A DNA stretch of 64,000 bases from Pseudidiomarina terrestris (GTDB lineage Bacteria > Pseudomonadota > Gammaproteobacteria > Enterobacterales > Alteromonadaceae): assembly GCF_030466405.1 (NCBI RefSeq), contig NZ_JAGGJF010000003.1, forward strand, positions 62,001-126,000, written 5' to 3'. Below, piece after piece: positions 14,857-23,883 of this stretch. Numbering within the stretch: position 1 is the stretch's first letter; each line of letters starts with the position of its first letter. The position numbers and the translations under genes are program-made. Below the pieces are notes generated by a model. It saw only the letters and a list, made by a program, of their open reading frames with translations, did no database searches and was not told the origin of the DNA.

Positions 14857-15803
14857 TGGTCTACGTGTTTAATCCAGGGTTGGCGGGCGACGCCGAGCAT
14901 AGGTCGATCAGCATCCAGAAAATCCGCGGCGAGTTCAGCGAGCGCCTGCGGGCGATTAGCCAGCCGTTCTACGTTGCACCAGAGATTCCACTCTCGAGCT
15001 AAAGTCCAGTCGGCATCATCGATGCGGCAATTAGGTAAGCGGTAGTGCAGCGTCGGGCGGGCGTTTATTTTGTCATCCTCGATTTGCGCTCTGACCCGTT
15101 CGTCGTCGAGGTGGCTGAACAGCGGCAACATATCGAGGGCGCGGTTACGCGTCGGGTTGGCGTCAATATAATGATCGATAAGATGATTGATGGTGACCGA
15201 CTCGTAATTCAGCAATTCACGCACATAGGCCTCAGGGTAAAGATCGATAAACGGGCTCAACTTGCGCGTGGTATTCACATGGTGTTGTTCGACCAACCAC
15301 CACTGTAACAGGGCATAAGCCTGCATGTAACGGCAGATGGTTTCGCTGTCCGTGTCCGGTAGTTCAGGATTAATGTGCGTACCATAGGCCGCTATCATCG
15401 ATTCGTCTGTGCCTTTGGCTCCTCTTTTGCGCAACGCCACAATCAGCTCGTCAAGTTGATCGAGTTGGTCGCAAGCAATGGGTGGGCAGACAACTTCTAC
15501 TGGCACCACCAACCCTGCGGCCTGACTTAGGGAGTCGAGAAGGGCGTCGGTATTGGCCTCTGTTCCTTTCTCCGCGGCCAGCCGGTGCAGAAAATTCCAG
15601 TCGATCTCGATTTTGAAATCTCCCAAAGGCCCCTCAACCTGCCATTGTGCTGAGCTTTTGGCATAGGGAGAGCCGCCAAGCGCATGAGCGACGGCTTCGG
15701 CACTGGTCGCAACATCGATACCAGAAAATTCAAGTTCAAAGCCCACACGCCGAATGTCACCCTGCGAGGTCTTCAGCTTGGGTGGCTGAACAAACTTAAC
15801 CAT
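14826..15803 (-). CDS. Amidoligase family enzyme (COOH-NH2 ligase of glutamine-synthetase fold)
   Basis: A 325-residue protein of the amidoligase (AMOL) family, predicted to join a carboxylate to an amine using ATP through a glutamine-synthetase-like fold. Recognisable features are RRVGFELEFSGID near residue 20 (metal-binding Glu pair), an acidic strand FKIEIDW near 65, VPVEVVCPPI near 100 (third acidic site) and YGTHINPELP near 145. The ATG at 15803 follows AGGA by nine bases; a TTG seven codons upstream is less likely. The overlapping amidotransferase gene suggests a two-gene pathway making or recycling a gamma-glutamyl-like amide or a modified peptide (inference). Confidence 0.82.
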   Translation of the reverse strand: MVKFVQPPKLKTSQGDIRRVGFELEFSGIDVATSAEAVAHALGGSPYAKSSAQWQVEGPLGDFKIEIDWNFLHRLAAEKGTEANTDALLDSLSQAAGLVVPVEVVCPPIACDQLDQLDELIVALRKRGAKGTDESMIAAYGTHINPELPDTDSETICRYMQAYALLQWWLVEQHHVNTTRKLSPFIDLYPEAYVRELLNYESVTINHLIDHYIDANPTRNRALDMLPLFSHLDDERVRAQIEDDKINARPTLHYRLPNCRIDDADWTLAREWNLWCNVERLANRPQALAELAADFLDADRPMLGVARQPWIKHVDQWLTENLASE

Positions 15804-15888
15804 AATGCGTTTTCCTGCTTGCAAGCATAGGTAACAGTAAGACTCAGAGTAGCAATCTCAAAAATTATTACAACTTTATCCAGAAGTC

Positions 15889-16779
15889 TTACGGACTATC
15901 GCGGCAGACTTCGTCGGGGTGTTCGAGTTCAATAGTGGTATGACTGAGCTCATATTTCAGTAATGCTTCGTCGATCTGCTGCTTGAGCTCACCGCTCTCT
16001 TCGGCGCTGAGATTGCGCGCTAAGACCAGGTGTGCGGTCAGTACATGTGACTCACCATCGAGAGACCAGAAATGCAGGTGATGGACATCGGCGACTTCCG
16101 GCAGCGCCTGCAGTGTTTCGGCGACGTTGCGGTAGGTTTCCTGATCCGGCGTCGCCTGCACGAATAGACGCAGCGTGGCCCACAAATTACGGGCGACATT
16201 GATCAGAATAAACAAAGTGAAAGCGATGGATAGCAGCGGGTCGAGAATCGGCCAGTCGACAAATAACAATGCCACACCAACGATCAGTACGGCCACCCAA
16301 CCTAAGACATCTTCGAGCAAATGCCAGTTAATGACCCGCTCGTTAAGGGTTTTGCCCTTGGAGAGCTTATAGGCGGCAAAGCCGTTTACCGCAATGCCCA
16401 GTACTGCAAGTGCAATCATACCGTCTGCCATAGGCATCTGTGGGTCCCACAAACGCGGGACGGCAGTGACCAACACCCAGGCCGAACCAGCAATGAGCAC
16501 CATCGCATTAATCAGCGCACCGACCAGATTCAGACGCTGGTAGCCATAGGTAAACTGATGGGTGGGTTGCTTATTTCCGAATTTGTTCAGCAGCCAGGCC
16601 AGGCCCAGAGACAGAGTATCGCCCAGATCATGTACTGCATCCGCGAGGATCGCGGTACTGTTGGTCAGAACGCCACCAATAAACTCGATAATGGTGAAGC
16701 CAAAATTGAGGAAAAAGGCCCAGCCTAGCCGCGATGAGGGCATGTCCTTTGCGTGGTCATGATCGTGATGATGTCCCAT
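15889..16779 (-). CDS. Cation diffusion facilitator (CzcD/ZitB-type Zn/Cd/Co efflux)
   Basis: Inner-membrane metal/proton antiporter of the CDF family, 296 residues. A His-rich N-terminus (MGHHHDHDHAKD) is followed by six membrane helices; the transport-site pairs HDLGD (helix II) and HLLED (helix V) are those of zinc-type members. A cytoplasmic C-terminal domain (about 205-296) with HHLHFWSLDG completes the family fold. ATG 16779 follows GAGGAG by five bases and lies 12 bases from the upstream gene's stop, so it is probably in the same operon. The exact metal cannot be read from sequence; zinc is most likely. Confidence 0.9.
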   Translation of the reverse strand: MGHHHDHDHAKDMPSSRLGWAFFLNFGFTIIEFIGGVLTNSTAILADAVHDLGDTLSLGLAWLLNKFGNKQPTHQFTYGYQRLNLVGALINAMVLIAGSAWVLVTAVPRLWDPQMPMADGMIALAVLGIAVNGFAAYKLSKGKTLNERVINWHLLEDVLGWVAVLIVGVALLFVDWPILDPLLSIAFTLFILINVARNLWATLRLFVQATPDQETYRNVAETLQALPEVADVHHLHFWSLDGESHVLTAHLVLARNLSAEESGELKQQIDEALLKYELSHTTIELEHPDEVCRDSP

Positions 16780-16790
16780 CCATACTCCTC

Positions 16791-17984
16791 TTATTGCGGT
16801 GTGAGTGCCTCGGCACAGGCGTAGGCGCTGGCCCAGGCCCACTGAAAATTATAGCCGCCTAACCAACCCGTGACATCAACAACTTCGCCGATAAAAAACA
16901 AACCGGGCTGCTGCTTACTGGCCATGGTTTTTGAGCTGAGCTGATCGGTATCAACACCACCTAAGGTGACCTCGGCGGTACGATAGCCCTCTGTGCCGTT
17001 GGGTTTAACCGGCCAGGCATGGAGGGTGTTTGCCACCGACTCAAGCATCGCGTTACTGCAGTCCGCCAAGTTTTTATCCGGCCACTGATGTTGCTCGGCG
17101 ACGGTCTGCGCGAAGCGTTTTGGAAACCATTGTTGCAGGACACTGCGAAGGCCGAGTTTAGGGCGCTCGCTGCGAAGTCGCTGCAGCTCAGCAAGACTAT
17201 CAAGCTGGGGCAGCAAATCGACGCTAAAGCTTTCGCCAGGCCACCAGTACGACGAGATCTGCAGCATTGCCGGACCGCTCAGACCACGATGAGTGAACAG
17301 CATCGCCTCTTTAAAGCTAGCGCGCGCATTTTCCGCGGTAACATCCAGAGCTAAACCGGACAGCTCGCTGTAGGCGTCTTTATCGCGTTCGTGCAGGGTA
17401 AAAGGCACCAGTCCGGCGCGTACGGGAAGTATGCGATGACCAAACTGCTCTGCCAGCTGATAGCCAAACGGGGTTGCGCCCAGTTTGGGCATCGACAGGC
17501 CACCGCAGGCCACCACGAGTTGCGGGGCCAGATAGTTGCCCTGCGAGGTGCTCACCAGGTAAAGCTCATCCTGATAATCGACCGAAGTGATCTCAGTGCG
17601 CAGTTGTACTCTGGCACCGTGATTATCACATTCGTCCAGCAACATGCGGACAATGGCTTTTGCCGAGTCATCACAAAACAGCTGGCCGAGCGTTTTTTCG
17701 TGATAGGCGATACCATGTTTTTCCACTAGACCGATAAAGTCCCACTGGGTGTAACGACTCAGCGCGGACTTACAAAAGTGCGGGTTTTCCGACAGGTAAT
17801 TCTCCGGACTTGCATACAAGTTGGTGAAGTTACAACGACCACCACCGGAGATCAGGATTTTTTTACCGGCTTGCTTGGCGTGATCGAGCAGTAACACGCG
17901 CAAGCCGCGGGCGGCCGCCTGCCAGGCACAGTGCAAACCAGCTGCGCCGGCGCCAATGATGATCGCATCATACTTCTGCGTCAT
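16791..17984 (-). CDS. FAD-dependent oxidoreductase of the HI0933/YhiN family
   Basis: A 397-residue flavoprotein of the HI0933-like family, function unknown. It has the dinucleotide-binding loop IIGAGAAGLHCA at the N-terminus, the family motif GKKILISGGGRCNFTN near residue 40, VVACGGLSMPKLGATPFGY near 160, and the C-terminal FAD motif GLFFIGEVVDVTGWLGGYN. Its ATG overlaps the rsmJ stop by four bases. The order rsmJ, this gene, cation efflux gene suggests one transcript, though the functions do not look related. Confidence 0.88.
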   Translation of the reverse strand: MTQKYDAIIIGAGAAGLHCAWQAAARGLRVLLLDHAKQAGKKILISGGGRCNFTNLYASPENYLSENPHFCKSALSRYTQWDFIGLVEKHGIAYHEKTLGQLFCDDSAKAIVRMLLDECDNHGARVQLRTEITSVDYQDELYLVSTSQGNYLAPQLVVACGGLSMPKLGATPFGYQLAEQFGHRILPVRAGLVPFTLHERDKDAYSELSGLALDVTAENARASFKEAMLFTHRGLSGPAMLQISSYWWPGESFSVDLLPQLDSLAELQRLRSERPKLGLRSVLQQWFPKRFAQTVAEQHQWPDKNLADCSNAMLESVANTLHAWPVKPNGTEGYRTAEVTLGGVDTDQLSSKTMASKQQPGLFFIGEVVDVTGWLGGYNFQWAWASAYACAEALTPQ

Positions 17985-18679
17985 GATGAGGTACCAGCGG
18001 CCAACGCATCGTTCGGTGGCGTTGGATTCAAATAAACATCAAAGCGGTGTTTTTTACTCACCACCTGCAGGTCTGGTTTTGTCTGGGCCAGAAAAGCTGC
18101 GTGCTGGGGGCGTTTGACCACCACTCTGCGGCGCGCCACGCGGCGGGCGGGCGCCAGTAACTGATCGGCATCGCTGTCGCTACCCACCAGCTGTTGAAAC
18201 ATTTGCATGTCCTTTTTGACTGCCGCTTTTTGTTTACGGTCGCCCTTTGGATACATGGGATCCAGGTAAACCACATCTGCACTGCCGGTCGCAGCTGCAT
18301 TCAGTGACGTGTAGTCGGCCAGGAAAAAGCGTTCGCGATACTCGGGCTGCTGTGCATAGAGGCGCGCAAGAGCGTCCTGTAACAGTGCGTAAACCTCTGG
18401 CTGGCGCTCGAGCATGGTTACGTTGGCGCCAAGATTCACCAGCACCCAGGCATCGCGACCCAAGCCGGCGGTCGCATCGATGATACTGCTGTGCGGATGC
18501 TTAACAAGGCCACAGGCACGACCAATGGCTTCGTCTCTGGTGGTCGCCTGCTGTGCCCGATGTGCCTGTCTGCCGGCCAGGAAGTCTATCACCAGCGGTT
18601 TCATTTGCTCTTGCTCGTGCCAGACCAGTCCTAGTCCTGCTGGCGTGCTGCGCAGAGAAAAGGTCTCGCCTGCGCTCAT
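17981..18679 (-). CDS. rsmJ: 16S rRNA (guanine-1516-N2)-methyltransferase RsmJ
   Basis: S-adenosylmethionine-dependent enzyme that methylates G1516 of 16S rRNA (E. coli YhiQ/RsmJ). In 232 residues the SAM site reads IIDATAGLGRDAWVL (motif I), followed by VTMLERQP and the target-base motif YLDPMYP, all typical. The upstream region HRAQQATTRDEAIGRACG also matches the family. The gene overlaps elaA upstream and the HI0933-like gene downstream by four bases each. Confidence 0.92.
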   Translation of the reverse strand: MSAGETFSLRSTPAGLGLVWHEQEQMKPLVIDFLAGRQAHRAQQATTRDEAIGRACGLVKHPHSSIIDATAGLGRDAWVLVNLGANVTMLERQPEVYALLQDALARLYAQQPEYRERFFLADYTSLNAAATGSADVVYLDPMYPKGDRKQKAAVKKDMQMFQQLVGSDSDADQLLAPARRVARRRVVVKRPQHAAFLAQTKPDLQVVSKKHRFDVYLNPTPPNDALAAGTSS

Positions 18680-19134
18680 GGTGCGCGTTCCATATCAACG
18701 TGAGGAATGCCATCTTCCAGGTAATCGTCGCCGATTTCACGAAATTTAAAACTCTGATAAAACGCTCGCAGATAGACCTGCGCGCCAAGCCGGATCGGTG
18801 CCTGCGGATGCTGCTGACGGCACCACTCAATCGCGCGGCGCATTAGTTCCCGGCCCAGCCCCTGACGACGCACGTTGCCGGCGCTGATGACCCGGCCAAT
18901 ACGTGTGTAGGGGACCGATTCATTAGCTGCAAATAAGCGCGCGTAGGCAACCATCTCACCTTCTGCGTCGAGGGCATAAAGATGGGTGGCCTGGTCATCC
19001 AGGCCATCGGCATCCAGGTAAGGGCAGGTTTGCTCCACCACAAACACCTCCTGACGCAGTTGCAGCAACTGATAGAGTTCCCGGGTGCTAAGTTCGGCGA
19101 AGGATTTTGTTATCCAGGTTAGCTGTTGGCTCAT
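18676..19134 (-). CDS. elaA: GNAT-family acetyltransferase ElaA
   Basis: Small acyltransferase of the ElaA family, 152 residues; natural substrate unknown. Family marks are LYQLLQLRQEVFVVEQTCPY near the start, RIGRVISAGNVRRQGLGREL (acetyl-CoA binding loop RxQGxG) and GAQVYLRAFYQSFKFREIG near the end. It overlaps dam upstream and rsmJ downstream by four bases each, inside a run of coupled genes from aroK on. Confidence 0.88.
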   Translation of the reverse strand: MSQQLTWITKSFAELSTRELYQLLQLRQEVFVVEQTCPYLDADGLDDQATHLYALDAEGEMVAYARLFAANESVPYTRIGRVISAGNVRRQGLGRELMRRAIEWCRQQHPQAPIRLGAQVYLRAFYQSFKFREIGDDYLEDGIPHVDMERAP

Positions 19135-20006
19135 GGTGCTACCTTGCGTTTTGCTTGTGCCAGCGGAATAACGTTAGCCGCTCGCGGTTTAGAACTGTAG
19201 AGCGCCAGCAATTCGGCGACTTTAGTGCGGCCATCGGCTTTTGGACTGATAAAGCGCGCTACCTGCAGGCTTTTTAAGTCGGCATCGGCATAGAGTAAAC
19301 GGGTGAGCTCGGTATCATGATTGCTGATCAGCACGGGTATTCCCCTTTTGTGCGCCGCATTAGCTGCACGTCGCGCCAGCTCATGCTGCTGGTCCAAACT
19401 AAATCCGGCCGTTGCATAGGCGGTAAAGTTGGCGGTCGCGGTGAGCGGTGCGTAAGGTGGATCGCAATAAATGACATCGCCTTTGCGGGCGCGGCGAAAC
19501 ACCTTTTCAAAGCTCATGCAGGTGAATACCGCGCGCTGTGCTTTACTGGCAAAGAACTCGATTTCGGGCTCGGGGAAGTACGGCTTACGATAGCTGCCGA
19601 ACGGCACATTGAACTGCCCGGAGCGATTGTAGCGGCAGAGGCCGTTGTAGCCATGCCGGTTCAGATAGAGAAACAGCAACGAACGGCGGTACGGGTCTGT
19701 GGTGGCGTTAAATTCACGCCGCAGGGCGTAATACGCCTCATCATTATTGGTGTTGGCGTGAAACAGCTTGCGGGCATCATGGATGAAAGTCTGCGGCCGG
19801 CGTTTGATGGTTTTAAACAGCGCGATTAAATCCGGATTGACGTCATTGAGCACATAATTTGGATAGTCGGTATTCAGAAATACCGATCCAGCACCCACAA
19901 ACGGCTCGACCAACTTGTTCCCGTCCGGCAATAAAGCGGTAATAGGCTCAATCAGATTGTATTTACCGCCCGCCCATTTGAGAAAGGCTCGATTTTTCTT
20001 ATTCAC
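19131..20006 (-). CDS. dam: DNA adenine methylase Dam (GATC)
   Basis: Methylates adenine N6 in GATC; used in mismatch-repair strand choice, replication timing and gene regulation. The 291-residue protein starts like other Dam proteins (NKKNRAFLKWAGGKYNLIEPI minus a few residues) from a GTG at 20006, 17 bases after the aroB stop. Motif FVGAGSVF binds SAM and DPPYAPL is the catalytic site. A basic C-terminal extension (AQAKRKVAP) makes it slightly longer than E. coli Dam. In E. coli damX lies between aroB and dam; here it is missing. Confidence 0.93.
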   Translation of the reverse strand: MNKKNRAFLKWAGGKYNLIEPITALLPDGNKLVEPFVGAGSVFLNTDYPNYVLNDVNPDLIALFKTIKRRPQTFIHDARKLFHANTNNDEAYYALRREFNATTDPYRRSLLFLYLNRHGYNGLCRYNRSGQFNVPFGSYRKPYFPEPEIEFFASKAQRAVFTCMSFEKVFRRARKGDVIYCDPPYAPLTATANFTAYATAGFSLDQQHELARRAANAAHKRGIPVLISNHDTELTRLLYADADLKSLQVARFISPKADGRTKVAELLALYSSKPRAANVIPLAQAKRKVAP

Positions 20007-20022
20007 GACTGTTGGTCCAAGC

Positions 20023-21126
20023 TTAACGAGTTTCGGTGACGGCGCTAATCGCCTGCCAAACGCCCGACCAATCGGTGACAGTGCGCAGCTCGGCGCGGCC
20101 AATGGCGGTCGGCAGAATAAAACGTAACCGTCCTGCCTGTACTTTTTTATCACGTTGCATACGTTGTTGCCACTGCAACTCGCTTAGGTGTGGGGCGCGC
20201 ACGGGCAGGTGAAACGCCTGCAATAAAGCTTCGATGCGTTGGTAATCAACAGCGGGCAGCTCGCCCTGCTGCAGCATGTAGTGGGCGGCGATAACGGTAC
20301 CTGCGGCAACCGCTTCACCATGGTGCCAGCTGTTGTAATATTCAGCTTCAATAGCATGGCCAAAGGTATGTCCCAGATTAAGCAGCGCCCGCAAGCCTTG
20401 TTCGCGCTCGTCTGCGGCGACGATCTCAGCCTTAATTTCACAGGAGCGCCGAATGGCATGGGCCAGCGCTTCCGGCTCCCGTGCATTGAGGCCGGCTACA
20501 TTGTCCTCGAGCCAGGTAAAGAAGTCAGCATCGTAGATGATCCCGTATTTGACAACCTCAGCAAGCCCACAGGCATAGTCCCGTTCGCTCAGGGTGTTGA
20601 GGCAGTCGGTGCTGATCACAACGGCCTGGGGCTGATAGAAGGCACCTACGAGGTTTTTGCCGCCCGGGTGGTTGATCGCGGTTTTACCACCCACGGAAGA
20701 ATCGACCTGAGCCAGTAATGTCGTAGGCAACTGGTAGAAATGGACACCACGTTGATAAGTGGCGGCGACAAAGCCAGCGAGATCGCCTACGACACCGCCG
20801 CCAAGTGCCAGAATGGCGCAATCACGGTTGAAACTGGCGGCAATAAGGGTATCCATGACCTCACCGTAGCTGCTGAGACTTTTTGCATGCTCACCGTCAG
20901 CAATTTCATGCACCAGCACCGTCGCGTCATCAGGCAGTGCGGCTCGCAACGCTGGCAGATAATGCGCGGCAATCGTGGGATTGGTAATAATACAAAGTTG
21001 CGTTGGAAGCGATGTCAGGAGCGTCGGCAACTCTGAGAAAAGTTGCCGACCGATATGAATAGGGTAGCTGCGTTCAGCAAGTCCGACGTCGATACGATGA
21101 ATCAAGGCCTGAGAGTCGACTTGCAT
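20023..21126 (-). CDS. aroB: 3-dehydroquinate synthase AroB
   Basis: Second step of the shikimate pathway: converts DAHP to 3-dehydroquinate using NAD+ and a metal ion. The 367-residue protein has the NAD loop ALGGGVVGDLAGFVA, the substrate and metal region PTTLLAQVDSSVGGKTAINHPGGKN and NLGHTFGHAIE with metal-binding His. Size and motifs fit the E. coli type. It follows aroK by 20 bases and precedes dam, the usual gammaproteobacterial order. Confidence 0.96.
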   Translation of the reverse strand: MQVDSQALIHRIDVGLAERSYPIHIGRQLFSELPTLLTSLPTQLCIITNPTIAAHYLPALRAALPDDATVLVHEIADGEHAKSLSSYGEVMDTLIAASFNRDCAILALGGGVVGDLAGFVAATYQRGVHFYQLPTTLLAQVDSSVGGKTAINHPGGKNLVGAFYQPQAVVISTDCLNTLSERDYACGLAEVVKYGIIYDADFFTWLEDNVAGLNAREPEALAHAIRRSCEIKAEIVAADEREQGLRALLNLGHTFGHAIEAEYYNSWHHGEAVAAGTVIAAHYMLQQGELPAVDYQRIEALLQAFHLPVRAPHLSELQWQQRMQRDKKVQAGRLRFILPTAIGRAELRTVTDWSGVWQAISAVTETR

Positions 21127-21146
21127 GCGTTGCTCCGTTGCTGGGG

Positions 21147-21665
21147 CTATAACCCCACTTGTTCAATAATTTTATCAACGACAAATTTAGCGCTTTGTTC
21201 GTCAGTACGCACCACTACATCAGCGATTTCTTCGTACAGAGGGTCGCGCTCGGAAGCCAGTCCTTCGAGCACCGCTCGCGGGTCTTCCGCCTCAGCGATC
21301 AGAGGACGGCGCTTGTCGCGCTGGGTGCGAGCGAGCTGCTTTTCGATCGGCGTTTGCAAGTACACAACAATACCGCGTGCGGAAAGTCGATTACGGCTTT
21401 CTTTGCTAAGGATCGAGCCGCCGCCGGTGGCTAAGACAATACCGGTTGCTTCAGTTAACTCTTCGATAACCTTCTCTTCGCGCGCGCGAAAACCTTCCTC
21501 ACCTTCCAGTTCGAAGACCCACGCGATATCGGCACCAGTGCGGCGCTCGATTTCAGAATCAGAGTCGAAGAATTCAAGGTGAAGTTGCCGAGCGAGTTGC
21601 CGGCCAATCGTGCTTTTACCAGCCCCCATGGGGCCTACCAAGAAAATGTTACGTTTTTCAGCCAT
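21147..21665 (-). CDS. aroK: Shikimate kinase AroK
   Basis: Phosphorylates shikimate at the 3-hydroxyl with ATP. The 172-residue protein has Walker [16 protein letters not shown] near residue 11, the shikimate-site [24 protein letters not shown] near residue 80, and the lid Arg region [19 protein letters not shown]. The first gene of the aroK-aroB-dam run, it has its own sigma-70-like promoter in the 124-base gap after pilQ. Confidence 0.96.
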   Translation of the reverse strand: MAEKRNIFLVGPMGAGKSTIGRQLARQLHLEFFDSDSEIERRTGADIAWVFELEGEEGFRAREEKVIEELTEATGIVLATGGGSILSKESRNRLSARGIVVYLQTPIEKQLARTQRDKRRPLIAEAEDPRAVLEGLASERDPLYEEIADVVVRTDEQSAKFVVDKIIEQVGL

Positions 21666-21757
21666 ATCTTTGCTTTACATCACTCGTTTAATAGCTGTGA
21701 CTCACGGAATCCGGAGTGTCTGTCTGACCTTCCTTTACCCAATCCAAAAGAGGCGGG

Positions 21758-21786
21758 ATTATCGCAAGTCACAGCCATTTAAGCAA
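21758..21786 (-). promoter_or_regulatory. Sigma-70-like promoter of aroK
   Basis: On the minus strand TTGCTT (21786-21781), a 17-base spacer and GATAAT (21763-21758) lie between the pilQ stop and aroK. The spacing is ideal and each hexamer has four to five consensus bases, so aroK-aroB-dam can be read apart from the pil operon. Confidence 0.55.
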
Positions 21787-21789
21787 GGA

Positions 21790-23883
21790 TTACGGCTTCG
21801 TCATTACAATTCTTGGCGTGACAAAGATAAGCAGTTCACGTTTTTCGTGGATCTGGCTATCGTTGCGGAATAACACGCCTACGTACGGAATATCGCCCAG
21901 TATCGGTACCTTGGTAATGTCGTTCAGGATTTGTTGCTGGTAGATACCACCGAGCACAATGGTTTCGCCATTTTCAACCAGCACCTGAGTACCGATTTCC
22001 TGGGTATCAATGGAAACCGCCGGACCCGTAGGGGTGGAAACTGTTTCACCACGAGTATTCTGGGTGATGACCAGATCCATGATGACGCGGTTATCCGGGG
22101 TGATTTGTGGTGTCACCTCAAGACCTAACACCGCTTTCTTAAACTGTACCGAAGTCGCGCCCGATGATGCACTTTCGACATAGGGGATTTCTGTACCCTG
22201 TTCGATATAGGCTTTCTTCTGGTTGGCGGTGGTAATGCGTGGACTGGCGATAACTTCACCTTTGTTCTCACGTTCCAGTGCCGACAGCTCAAGGTCTAAC
22301 AAGCGACCATCCGCAAGTTTGGCGACCTGGAAGCCGATAGTAGCAGCAGGATTCGACACCGGCAGATTGACGTTAAAGTCACCGCTGTTTTCTGTACCGG
22401 AACCGAAGAAGTCAGGGCCACCCATGCTAGGGTTGGTGATACCCCAGTTGATACCCAGCTCATCGCTGATATTATCGCGCACCGTGACCATGCGTGCTTC
22501 GATAACGACCTGCTTCACCGCGACATCAAGCACTTCGACCATGTCTTCAACTTCTTCGATCTGGCGTGGTGTATCACGAACGAGCAAGGTATTGGTACGC
22601 TCATCAACAGTGACGGCACCGCGCTCAGACAATAAGTCAGAACTTTCGGTACGCAGAATTGCTGCGATGTCGGCCGCTTTAGCGTAGTTAATCTGGATGT
22701 AGGTGCTTTCCAGCGGAGCCAGTTGCGACAGACGCTGACGCGCTTCTAATTCTTGCGCTTCACGCTCGGCAAGCTCATCCGCCGGTGCAACGATAAGGAT
22801 ATTGCTGTCCATGCGACTGGATAGGCCTTTCACCCGCAAAATGGTATTCAAGGCGCGCTGCCAGGGCACATTTTCCAGCCGTAAGGTGATATTACCGGTC
22901 ACCGACTCGCTGGCCACCAGGTTAAGATCATTCTCGTTGGCAAGTATTTGCAGTAACTGGCGCACCGGAACATTCTGGAAATTCAGTGATATTGGACGTT
23001 GCGAACCATCATTCTCAACCACCTCAATAGGTTTGCTGAATTTCAGATTCAGTGAGTCGTCGATCTGCTCCAGCTGATGGCGGAAATCGTCTTTACCGGT
23101 GATGGTAATCACGGCATCGTCGCCCTCACGGAAGGTTTCGATATGCGCGATTGGAGTCGCGAACTGGCTGACGTCGAGCACATAAAGTAAATCATCGCTG
23201 ATTTCTGTGTCATACAGGGTTAGCTCGAGACGGTTACCCCGCACACGCGCCTCATGTTCAATGCTCTGGTCAGTCAGTTGCAAACGCAATAGGGCAACAT
23301 CGTCAGGTAACCGGGTAAAGTTGATATCAGTGACGCTGGGTTCATCCAGATTCGGAGCTGCCGCGGAGGTAACAACCTTGGCTGGCTCTTGCGGCGCGGC
23401 TCGACGTTCGGGCGCCGGCTCGGTGGCAGCAACAGGCTCAGGTTCGGCAGCCATCTGCTCGGGTTCTGTGGTGGTGACCGCGGCAGTCTGTCCGGCATCC
23501 CCCGGCTCGTCAGACTCGACAAACACGAGCACCATCACGCTTTCGTAACGGCTCAACAAATGGTCGAGCGGCTCGGTCGTGGTAACTCGTAACAAAGTAT
23601 CTTCGCGCAGCTGTTCCAACTGCACATTTTCAAGTAGTGGGTGGTCTGCTAAATTCTGAATGCCGGAGGACAGCTCATTGGCTGTGCCGAGCAAAAGAAA
23701 TTCGTGTACCAACGGGTTCTCACTGCGTCGAACAACAGGTGCCTTAACCGCATCAGCGAAGTGCACTTCAAGATTGAAGCGGTCATTCGCTAATGGAATT
23801 TGTTCGATACGTACTAGCTCGTTGGCGCCAACCGCAGCTGGCAGCAGCATGATGAGCATCATGAAACGGATAACGTACGTCAT
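21790..23883 (-). CDS. pilQ: Type IV pilus secretin PilQ
   Basis: Outer-membrane secretin through which the type IV pilus leaves the cell. The 697-residue precursor has a signal peptide ending near AAVGA, two AMIN-like domains (about 25-115 and 185-285) that bind peptidoglycan, an acidic Glu/Pro/Ala-rich linker between them, STN and N1 domains (about 300-440) and the secretin core (about 450-697; VPILGDIPYVGVLFRN near the end is the secretin signature). It is the last gene of pilMNOPQ and overlaps pilP by four bases. Together with mrcA divergent and aroKB downstream, this is the classical gammaproteobacterial arrangement. Confidence 0.95.
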   Translation of the reverse strand: MTYVIRFMMLIMLLPAAVGANELVRIEQIPLANDRFNLEVHFADAVKAPVVRRSENPLVHEFLLLGTANELSSGIQNLADHPLLENVQLEQLREDTLLRVTTTEPLDHLLSRYESVMVLVFVESDEPGDAGQTAAVTTTEPEQMAAEPEPVAATEPAPERRAAPQEPAKVVTSAAAPNLDEPSVTDINFTRLPDDVALLRLQLTDQSIEHEARVRGNRLELTLYDTEISDDLLYVLDVSQFATPIAHIETFREGDDAVITITGKDDFRHQLEQIDDSLNLKFSKPIEVVENDGSQRPISLNFQNVPVRQLLQILANENDLNLVASESVTGNITLRLENVPWQRALNTILRVKGLSSRMDSNILIVAPADELAEREAQELEARQRLSQLAPLESTYIQINYAKAADIAAILRTESSDLLSERGAVTVDERTNTLLVRDTPRQIEEVEDMVEVLDVAVKQVVIEARMVTVRDNISDELGINWGITNPSMGGPDFFGSGTENSGDFNVNLPVSNPAATIGFQVAKLADGRLLDLELSALERENKGEVIASPRITTANQKKAYIEQGTEIPYVESASSGATSVQFKKAVLGLEVTPQITPDNRVIMDLVITQNTRGETVSTPTGPAVSIDTQEIGTQVLVENGETIVLGGIYQQQILNDITKVPILGDIPYVGVLFRNDSQIHEKRELLIFVTPRIVMTKP

